64,000 nt of DNA from Paratinospora sagittata (Eukaryota > Streptophyta > Magnoliopsida > Ranunculales > Menispermaceae): NCBI GenBank assembly GCA_035771175.1, contig CM069607.1, positions 6,507,501 through 6,571,500 on the forward strand. Reading direction: 5' to 3'. Positions 54,959 to 64,000 of the stretch are shown here, one piece after another. Each line of letters begins with the position of its first letter. The first letter of the stretch is position 1. Made by a program: the position numbers and the translations under genes. Below the pieces are notes generated by a model. That model saw nothing but the letters and a program-made list of their open reading frames with translations, had not been told where the DNA came from and did no database searches.

Positions 54959-56915
54959 TGTAACGACCCATTTTCGCATATGATGTCATAATGACGAAAA
55001 TGCCCAATTCTAGGTCTTGTGTATGTATTTTATCTATATAATACTTGTATTTTATGTGTATACGACATATTTATGTGTATTTTATGTTTAATATGTTGTA
55101 TGTATGATGTATATGTGAAAATACACTTAGAATATGTTAAATTTCAATTTTTGGGCTGATTTTTTAAAAAAATTTGCGTGTGGGCCCAAGGTTGTATAAA
55201 AACAAATTTTACTCATTTCTTCCTCATTTGCAACATTTCTAGCAAATGAAGAGTAGAAACGTGAGTGAAGAGAGAAAAGTAGAGAAGTTTGGGGTTTCTT
55301 CGGTGATTGGGAGCTAGGGCTTGCATTGTGGTCTCCCAAGGTAAGATTTCTTCCTAATTTCTTCCATTGATTTGCTTATTTAGCTAATTTCCAGCTTTTG
55401 TGTGGTATTTTGATCATTTTCAAGAGTTCGAAATTGGGGTTTAGCTAGGATTTCGGAATTTCAAACCCTCACCTACCAATTTTGTGGTTTGATTCCATTG
55501 ATTGGAGTTGTTATACATGCTTTAATGGTGGTTTTCCATGTTATTTATGAGTTTAACTTGTATAAATGGAAATTTGGCATGTATGTGGATTTTGATGGAA
55601 TTTATGGTGATTTAGGTGTGCAAATTGTGTGCATGAGGGATATATTGAAGTTTATGGCATACTTTATCAAAGTATTGAGCCAATTTGATGATTCGCATAG
55701 TGTTGTGTGTTGTTTAGTTCAATTGGACCATGTAGAGATTTTCTAATTTGGGGCTTTTGAGGCAATTAGATTAGAAATGGTCAATTGAATGGTGTTTAGT
55801 GTTTCTAATCCAAATTGGTGTGGATTAGAGGTGATTTGGGTTAATTATTATGTATTTGGTCATAATAACTTGAAATTGATTATTAGTATATGGAATTGAT
55901 TCATTTCAGGTGTATGTGAATCGATTGGCCAATTGGGGTGTAAATGATGTGTTTAATTGGCTAGTGAATTGGTTGTGAGTATTTCTCACCTTTGATTTCC
56001 TTTATGGCATTTTATTTATATAAATTGGTTTGTGCAATAGCATGCATCTTATATATATGTGCATTGTAATTTAAGAGCATAAGCATGGAATATATGCATT
56101 GGTATTGCCTTGGGTGTTTTGGATTAAATACCTTGGCATTGTTGTCTTTTTATTTACTTGTTCTTTGGAGAAATGTGCCACCAAAATACTTGGGTTGGTG
56201 TTCCGTGAAAAAGACTTTCTCAATCACTGAGGAATGTAAGGGTAGAAAGATTAGGAGGATTTTTGTCAGGTAATGCGTCGGTTGGAACCTATTGGCCAAT
56301 AGGGGAAAAAGGCATGTGTTATTTTGACATATCCTTTTGGTAAAAAGTCTGCATATTTGATTCTTATGGAAATAATGCATAAATCACATGTTTAGTTTGG
56401 ACACATGTATAATTTGATTTATCTTGATGCATTTGTTTTATGAATGAAATTTTCAATATCATACGTGTTTTATATAAATGCATACATAGAAATATATTGT
56501 GAGAACTATTCATTGAGCTAGTTAAGCTCATCCCATTTTTCCTACTTTTCTCAGGTTCAGATCAGAAAGGAAAGGGCAAAGCATAAAGCTTGCGGTCTTC
56601 CTTTTCTTCTCTTTTTGAATGTAGGTTTGGATTGTGTATATTGGGAAAACTTGGGACTAGTTTACTCGTTTGTTTTATTTTGATTTTGTATATAAATATC
56701 ATAAGTACTCATGTATATAAGACATAGGTAGATGTGGTTGTCTAGGATGTATATAATGGACTTGTTTTAAGTCCCATGTTGATTTTGAGGATTATATTGA
56801 ATCTTGGAAAATGATATCTGCATAGAGGCTTCGCAGTGCCTCAGTTTTTGTCGGGTTGTGATATTATCTGGGGTACTGTGCCAGTCATGATGTCACCCGG
56901 AGAGGGGTCGTGACA
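54959..56915 (+). mobile_element. 3' LTR of gypsy element 2 (family TGTAACGACCC)
   Basis: A 1957-bp LTR from TGTAACGACCCATTTTCGC to GGGGTCGTGACA. Landmarks are CCCAAG|GTAAGATTTC (donor-like, 55341), the hairpin TGAGCT...AGCTCA (56514-56530), CTTTTCTCAG|GTTCAG (acceptor-like, AG 56553-56554), AAAGGAAAGGG and GTCATGATGTCACCCGG. The following bases ACTTG belong to the SIRE-like element, so this is the right border of the gypsy insertion. No left LTR survives. Confidence 0.92.
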
Positions 56916-57540
56916 ACTTGCCTACGCTTGTTACAAAAATTTTTCCTTATACCAAATGGATGTAAATTGTGCATTTCTAAATGGATACATTAATGAAGAG
57001 GTATAAGTGGAACAACCTCCAGGGTTTGAGGATGCTCATAACCCGGAACATGTGTTCGAACTCCACAAAGCCTTATATGGATTAAGACAGGCTCTTAGAG
57101 CTTGGCATGATAGTTAGATCATAAATTTCAAAAAGGAAAACTCGATCCAACCTTGTTTATTAAACACCATGATGATAATATTCTTATTGTTCAAACATAT
57201 GTGAATGATATCATATTTGGTGCATCGGACAAGGAATTGTGTGATCAGTTCTCAAAAATAATGCAAAAAGAATTCGAAATGAGCATGATGGGAGAACTTA
57301 CATACTTTCTTGATTTGCAAATTAAGCAAATGTCAAATGACACATTTATAAGCCAATCAAAGTATGTTAAGGAAATAATCAAAAAGTTTCAAATGAACAA
57401 TTTGAAATCAATAAATACTCCCTGTAACTCAGCAATTAAACTAGATAAAGATGAAAAGGGAAAATCAATTGATTCAAAATTGTACAGAAGTATAATTGGA
57501 AGCTTACTTTATCTCACAACAAATAGACCTGATATCATAA
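56916..57540 (+). pseudogene. pol: SIRE-like Copia reverse transcriptase (right fragment)
   Basis: Resumes the SIRE-like element split by gypsy element 2. It contains QMDVNCAFLNGYINEEV, a TAA at about 57004, [11 protein letters not shown] and [17 protein letters not shown], then TLFIKHHDDNIL. Next is the catalytic box TYVNDIIFGASD, where the family has YVDD; the first Asp is Asn here, which would inactivate it. It then reads MGELTYFLDLQIKQ and the end SIIGSLLYLTTNRPDII. The RT fingers are missing between 44247 and 56916, and the RNase H is missing after 57540. Confidence 0.87.
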
Positions 57541-58905
57541 GGAGAACCCGACTTATCAAACCATCCTCTCAATCATTCCGAAGGGCCTGATCCATAAGTC
57601 ATCTTCTTACAAATTCTCCCTTTCAATGGAATTAATTTCATGTCTTTGTTACATTAAGAAATTTAGGCATATTCGATAATTAAAACAAAGTTTGATGCAT
57701 TCAAGAAGAAATGCAAACATGGCAATCATACATGCTACAATTCATAAAACAAGGTTTATATATACTACAATGTCATAAATAAAACAAAAATAGAAATACT
57801 CACAAAGTTACAGGATTTTGACCAAGTCCACACGCAAAACACTTAGCCAATTTTCCAACTCTTGATTGTTACAAGACAAGCACGTCACTTGTGTGCATCA
57901 CCAGTCTCAGAATTCATCAATTTTTCCTTCCAATCTTCTGCAATTTCACATTGGCAATCATCCATAATCACTTTCCATTCAAAAACACATAAAAAAAATC
58001 ATTTACCAATGAAATGCACCTCCAAACTCTCAGTTGTTTCATCACAACTAGGTTGGGGAATTCTTCATTTCAACCAAGGAAACACAACAAATTCATCATC
58101 AATTAACTTAGAAATGAGCAAGGAATTGATTACCTAAGATTTTCATCCAGCAAATTCCACAATTTCAGCTCAAAACCCACATCCAACAAAATCTGGAAAT
58201 ATGTTTCCAACCATGGAAAATCAGCCAATTAATCACCAAATCAATCGCAATTCAACAAAGAACTACTTACCCATGATTTTCCCCTGCAATTGGCAATATT
58301 TCTAGTCCAAACCCACTTTTCAAATCTTCCAATCTAACCATGGAAATCATACAAATTTCACTTATGTTGCACAAGTTGAAGAGAGGAATTCAAATATTTA
58401 AGTTTTAACCAAAATTGACCAAACCTTACCTTAGATTTGGCCCTAGCTTGATCCACTTCTTCCTCTTCCTTCCCTCTGGTATTCTCCAACTCTTTCTGGT
58501 GCAAATTAGCCAGAAAGATCGAGATGTGGCATTAAAATACATGCAAACCACCTCACCAACTTAAAAAAAATTGCTAGGCCCACCGAGGAGCGCGCTTCTC
58601 GCCTCAAGAGTGCATTTCTCCCTCTCAGGAGTGCGTTACTCTGAAAATCCTAGAAATAGTGCTCTCGGGTTTACAATAGGAGAGCGCTTCTCCCCTTAAG
58701 GAGTGCGCTCCTTGCACTCATATCTGAAATTTTCACTAAGTATTGGATTCCAATGCTATGTTTAGGGTTCCGATACATCAACCACCTTATTAAACGCATA
58801 TTCACCCTATTCTAAGGTCATGTACGTACGTATATGCTTACAAATACACTTGACAATACGTATAAGTCAACGTACAAGTTTAACTCGTACATACGGGGCG
58901 TTACT
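57541..58905 (-). mobile_element. Minus-strand gypsy-type LTR (truncated)
   Basis: Read on the minus strand it starts near 58905 with TAACGCCCCGTATGTACG. It then has the GAGCGC/AAGCGC-rich segment (58590-58720), CTAAGGTAAGGTTTGG near the donor position, and GTGAGTATTTC (about 57800), matching the order in the LTRs at 54959 and 59246. It stops near 57541, before the hairpin and the GTCGTGACA end. The first bases (expected TGTAACG) have changed. It separates the SIRE-like RT from a probable SIRE-like LTR. Confidence 0.65.
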
Positions 58906-59245
58906 AGTTTTCATTATAAATCTTTTTTAATCCATCGAAGAAAAGAAGAGCTTGGAACCTCTAGTATTTCAGTTGATCTTCATTATACATATTATGTTGA
59001 ATCAATGTCAACTGGAGTTCAAGAAAAGCTCTGTAGGTGATTCTTGGTAAAGGAATCAAAACTCTATACTTGTATTTCAGATTATTGAGTGACTGTGTGT
59101 GTCACTTGGTTTGAGCAAGTGTTGCTCATGTTGTAACGATTTTCTCACACCCGTAAGTTGAGAAGGTGTAACGGTTTGATTCTCACCCGTAAGAGGATCA
59201 GGTACTGGAGTTTGAACAAAATCCTAACTAGGAGGTTAGGTAGTG
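58906..59245 (+). mobile_element. Probable SIRE-like LTR 3' part
   Basis: About 340 bp with GATTCTTGGTAAAGGAATCA, TGTGTCACTTGGTTTGAGCA, ACCCGTAAGTTGAGAAGGTG and GGTACTGGAGTTTGAACAAA. These resemble the U5-side text of SIRE-type Copia LTRs (from memory of the family style; not searched). It is cut at 59246 by the next LTR. It would be the right end of the element at 42357-57540. Confidence 0.42.
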
Positions 59246-60068
59246 TGTAATGACCCACTTTCACATATGACGTAGAATGCCCGACTCTAGGTGCTTGTGT
59301 ATGTATTTGATGTGTATAATACTCGTATTTTGTGTGTATACAGAGTATTTGTGTGTATTTTTCATGTTTACTATGTTGCTAGTGTGAATGTGTAAGTGGA
59401 AATGCACTTACACATGTTATTTTTCTGTTTCTGGGTTGAAGAAGCGCACTCCTTAAGGGGAGAAGTTCGCTCATTGCATAAAATCCGAGGGCAGAAGTTT
59501 CAGACTTTGGAGAAGTGCGCTCCTTGCGTGAAATTGAATTTTTTATTTTTCTAGGAATGGGAGAAGCGCACTCCTCTGAGTTTGGCCGAGAACCATTTTT
59601 CTCATATATGGGCCGAAAAGCGCGCTCCCTCGGGAGAGAATCGAGCTCCTCACGACTAGTATATAAACAATTTTTTTTAATATTTGCAAGTGGGCCCAGA
59701 GCTGGTATATAAACAATTCACTCATTTTTCTTCCTCATTTGCACCATTTTCAGTTAGAGGAAGTGGAGAAACGATAGCGAAGGAGAAATTTGAGGAGTTT
59801 CGGTGATTTTGGAGGTAGGGTTGGTGGATTTTGCTCCCAAGGTAAGATTTCTACTCCATTTCTTCCATAGTTTTGCTTATTGGGTTGATTTCCAGCTTTT
59901 GTTTAGCATTTTGATCACATGCATGAGTTGTAATTTGGGGTACAGCTAAGGTTTCGAGATTTCAAACCCTAACCTACCAATCTTGAGCTTAGATTCCATT
60001 AATTAGAGTGTTCATACATGCTTTAATGGTGATTTTTCATGAATTGGATGAGCTTAGCATGTGTATAG
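59246..60068 (+). mobile_element. LTR fragment, gypsy element 2-related
   Basis: Starts TGTAATGACCCACTTTCAC, a variant of the TGTAACGACCC start. It has a segment rich in GAAGCGCACTCC words (59440-59640) and the donor-like CCCAAG|GTAAGATTTC (59842). It is interrupted at 60069 by the start of another LTR; its right part is not seen in the window. Confidence 0.82.
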
Positions 60069-62716
60069 TGTAACACTCCGTAGCTTTAATTAAATACATA
60101 CGTTGACTTATGCATATATCGAGATGTTAATACACGTATTTTATACGTAAGAGCCAAATATACGCATATATGACAATACATGCTATATTTAAGGGGTATG
60201 AGCAAATAAATCAAATTATTAAATGAAATATAAATTTAATTAGTTGAATGGCTTTGGTTACTTAAATATGTGAAATGAATTGATGATTAAATGATTTTAT
60301 GAATTAACCATAAGATGGGGGAGTTAGTTAACTAAGTTGCATGAGGAGTATGAAATAATTTTTTTACACTTATCCTCATTCTTTCATTTCTAATATCGCT
60401 ATCTCTCCAACCTTTTACAACAAGAAGAAAGAAGAAGAAGAAGAAGAAAAAAAAGAGACAGAAGAAAGAAGAACAAAGAAGAAAGAGGAGGAGAAATGAA
60501 AATCGCTGGATTTTTGCCGAATCGGGACTCGCGGTAAGTAATTTTCACTATATTTTTTTGTGAAATTGATAGTTAAGCAAGATGTAACGTTTCTCTCAGA
60601 GTAAATTTTGCTATGGGAGTCGTTTTACGGTATTTTTAAAATTGGGGTTTTGACCCGACTTGAATGAAAATTTGGTCAAAAGGTTGAAAAACACTTCCTA
60701 AACTGTAGAAGCCCTGAATATATGGTTAGATTTTATTTATTTGTTCATTTAAAATTTTTATGGCTGTTGGAAGTTAGAGTTGATATTGGAGACCTTTTGA
60801 ATTATATTAAAACACGATGGAACTCCTGTTTAAGGCTATAGAATGGACTGTTATGAGTCCATCGATGCTAATTTCATGATTTTTGAAGACCGTTTGACAA
60901 TTTTAGTACAATTATACATATCTATAATGAACAGTGCCGTGAACAGTATTATAATTATTTTTAGTGAATAAAATGGAATTGGAATCCAGTGAAACTCAGG
61001 TTTGAGACCATAGAATCATAGAGAACTGAATTTCAGACGTTTTAATACAAAGATTGTGATTTTTGGATATGATTTGATATTTTTAGTAACTAAATATATG
61101 GTTTTGGTGAGTAAAATTTACTTTCGTGACCTCCGCGAACATGTAAAACCTTAGTAAAATGTCTGTTGAAGGTGGTAGAATGATAGTATGAGTAATTTTA
61201 TACGTGTCGATGTGGACAGAATAATTTTAGGAATGTCCTATATTTTTAATAAAATTGATATATGTTTTAGTAGAAAAATAAAATTGAAAATTAGTGAAAA
61301 GATGGTTAGAATGCCTATTTCTACTATTCTTTCACCTTAAAAATATCATATGAGGTGGTAGAAAACATTTGAGACATCTCATGAACTCTTTAGACCGAAA
61401 TGGAATTTTGGAAGTTAATTATGAGCATTGGAAGTTAAAATTAAGTGATTAAATGAGTATTATGAACTCGAAATTTATTATGGTGATATGAAATAATTAT
61501 TTTCATTGTTCTTTGTCAGCGAAATATTTAGATTAATTGTAGAAACAGTATTGGAGAGTTCTCGTGTATGTATGAAACTCAAATTGGGTTGAAATGTCAG
61601 ATATGTGAATTGAAAAGTTAATATTGATTTGTGAATGTGAACAGCACACAATTGAGGTGTTGTGCTGTAACTATGGGTTAAAGTATAGTAATGATAGAAA
61701 TTATTTGTTTATGTGTGCTCTGCTAGAATTGTGATTGAATTATGTTCAATTGTCTTGTGTACAGAAATTGGATTGAAATTTGTGGCTGGATCAGTGAATG
61801 ATTGGTGTTAGAATAGTGATTTGGGAGTGTTCGAATGGATAGCTTGTACTGGAATATGTAGAGAATATTGGGTTAGAAAATGTTTGGCAAATCATAGTGA
61901 ATATATTTCTTGATTTTAGTTCTTATATGGCATTATATTATATGAAATGTTTAACTGTAAGCATGTTATATACGTAAATGCATTGTATTCTATTGATCAT
62001 TCAAAATAATTTTGGCATTTGGAGTATGCGAGACGTGTGAAGGCAGATCGCATATGATGTCATTTCGTTAGGAATTAGACCTGGATGAGTGTTATGCGTA
62101 ACCTCATTGTCAGTAGGTCTGTCCTAACAAGGATTTTAAATCTTTGAAATGACTGTGAATTGAGTAATGTGAGGTCCGAGCGTAGGCTCCTTATCAGTGC
62201 ATAATAAGGAGTTCGTATCCGCTCTATTACAAGAAGGAAGGAGATTGTGGTTTTAGTTAAAAACTCTGCATTGTTTTATTGCACATGCATAAACTTTATA
62301 TTGCTGACATGTATGTTATCTTTGTTGAATAATGCATGTATGTTTGATAAATGTTTTGAATGATTTTTTAAATGTCATGTTTCCCTAAATGCATATAATT
62401 GTCATATCGAGAGATATATTCACTGAGCTTGTTATTTGCCCACTCCATTTCTTTCGATATTTCATGTACATAATCAAAAGAGAAAGGAAAAGCACTAGAG
62501 TAAATACGTGATTTAGATTCTTAATTTGTTGATGTACATATGTTTGAAGGAAATGAATTATATTTTCTTTATTTTCATATATATATTACATCCTACATAT
62601 ATATATTATCACATAGTTGGGTTGTAAGGAGAACATGGATTTTAGTTTGAGATTTTGGGTTATGAAGTGCTTGTGATATTGGGAGGATTATTTATTGTGG
62701 AATGAATGACATGAAT
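60069..62716 (+). mobile_element. LTR, relative of the solo LTR at 18077 (interrupted)
   Basis: Starts TGTAACACTCCGTAGC and follows the solo LTR at 18077-20595 closely: GCG|GTAAGTAATTTTC (60534), TGAGC...GCCCA (62424-62442, stem weakened) and TTTCATGTAC where the acceptor AG would be. It lacks the GTCGTGACA end because a second LTR starts at 62717. A segment at about 61290-61880 is longer than in the solo LTR. Confidence 0.85.
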
Positions 62717-64000
62717 TGTAACACCCCGTAGTTTTAATTATGCACCTACGTTGAGGGATACGTATACGAACGTAGGAGTTCAACGTATATGTGTATAAAC
62801 ATACCTAAATTAAGTAGATTGTATTCTTAAATGCCATCTTATCATTAGATTATAAGATGATATTAGTATAAGATGATATAAATGACCTTGATATTATAAA
62901 ATATTATAAATTTCTCATTCTCTTATCTCATTCTCTCATCTCTCTCTCAAACATAAAAAAGAGAAGGAGAAACAGAGAAAGGAAAGAACGAGAAGAAGGA
63001 AGAAGAAAAGGAGGGTGAACACGGGATTTTCGCCGAATCAGGACCCACGGTAACTGTTTTTCACTCTATTTCTTCGTGAAATTGATATCTAAGCTAGATG
63101 TAACCTTTCTTTCGGAGTAATTTTTATTGTGGGAGCCGTTTTATGGCATTTTTAAAATTGGGGTTTTGACCCAACTTGCATGAAAATTTGTTCGAAAGGT
63201 TGAAAAACACTCCCTAGACTATAAGAACCCCGAATATGTAGTTAGATTTCATTTATTTGTTCATTTGGAATTTTTATGGTTGTTGGAAGTTTATTGGAAG
63301 TTTGAGTTTATATTGAAAACCTTTCGAATCATATTAAAACTCGATGAAACTCCAGTTTAAGGCTATAGAATGGTAGAATGAACTGTTGTGAGTCCATCGA
63401 TGCTAATTTTATGATTTTTGGAGACCGTTTGACAATTTTAGTAAAAATTCACATGTTTCTAATGAATAGTGAATAGTGACATGAACAGTACCATAATATA
63501 TCCAGTGAATAAAATGGAATTGGACTCCAGTGAAACTTCGGTTTGAGATCATAGAATCGTAGAGAACTGAATTTCAGACGTTTCGATGTTAAGAACATGA
63601 TTTTTGGATATGCTTTGATATTTTTAGTAGCTAAAAATATGATTTTTGTGAGTAAAATTGACTTTGGATGCCTTCGCGAACGTGTCAAGCCTCAATAAAA
63701 TACCTGTTGAAGGTAGTAGAATGATAGAATGATTAATTTGACACGTGTCGATGTGAACAGAATAATTTTTGGAATGTTCTAGATTTTTAATAAAATTGGC
63801 ATATGTTTTCATATGCTTATGTGAGTACGTTGGTGTTGAAATCTAGTTTAAATGTGACATTTTCATGGTGAAATAACCCCATCTTAGCTGCTGAACCAGC
63901 TTGGAAATTTGAGTGTTAGTAATAGTGTTTTGATGAGTTTGAATGGTGATTCTCATGATGATCTATGGTTGGAATTACCTAATTGCAGTGTTTGAATTGA
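62717..64000 (+). mobile_element. LTR start, continuing past the window
   Basis: Starts TGTAACACCCCGTAGTTTTAAT and contains the purine-rich leader, a donor-like ACG|GTAACT (63050), GGAGCCGTTTTATGGC and CCCCGAATATGTAGTTAG, matching the gypsy element 1 LTR family. It is inserted in the preceding LTR; the left target copy would be TGAAT (62712-62716), and the right copy is out of view. Confidence 0.88.

Overview
This window looks like an intergenic, transposon-dominated stretch of an AT-rich eudicot nuclear genome. The evidence is plant-type LTR retrotransposons (chromodomain Ty3/gypsy, Tat-like Ty3/gypsy, and SIRE-like and small Copia), an L1-type plant LINE with a C-terminal RNase H, a tRNA-derived SINE, and one spliced gene copy of the plant copalyl diphosphate synthase (class II diterpene cyclase) family. 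I cannot fix the species. No intact protein-coding gene is visible, and every long reading frame is broken.

Layout. 1-9349: a gypsy element (5' LTR cut by the window edge, broken gag-pol, 3' LTR). 9350-10617: microsatellites and degenerate GC-richer repeats. 10618-15433: a Tat-like LTR element without pol, carrying internal tandem repeats and an antisense coiled-coil frame. 15434-18076: AT-rich spacer with a small foldback and a 75-bp tandem repeat. 18077-20595: a solo LTR with a perfect 5-bp target duplication. About 20625-27375: a LINE on the minus strand, split by another solo LTR (21385-23361). About 27390-29952: gag and leader LTR of a Tat-like element on the minus strand. 30666-31911: a SINE, then a minus-strand Tat LTR. 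34686-39191: the diterpene cyclase pseudogene with recognisable exons. 39590-42351: a solo LTR (A). 42357-59245: a nested stack in which a SIRE-like Copia is split by a 5'-truncated gypsy element, which is split in turn by a small Copia (44896-49724) and by a second LTR of the A family with a 345-bp foldback (51035-54304). 57541-64000: further LTR pieces stacked on or into one another.

The elements do not cooperate. The window records repeated insertion, LTR-LTR recombination (solo LTRs), truncation and mutational decay. Target duplications (AACTA, CCTCA, CATCT, TTGTA, GGTAG/GGCAG) give the insertion boundaries and the order of nesting.

The observations most worth following are: (i) a conserved splice-donor / hairpin / splice-acceptor arrangement shared by several LTR families, suggesting an intron in the LTR-derived leader; (ii) a 345-bp GC-rich foldback with 103-bp arms and a pol III B-box-like core; (iii) a small Copia element with TA...TA LTR termini; (iv) a long antisense coiled-coil frame in a pol-less Tat-like element; (v) the decay pattern of the cyclase pseudogene, whose DXDD motif survives. 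I did not find a convincing new multi-gene system.
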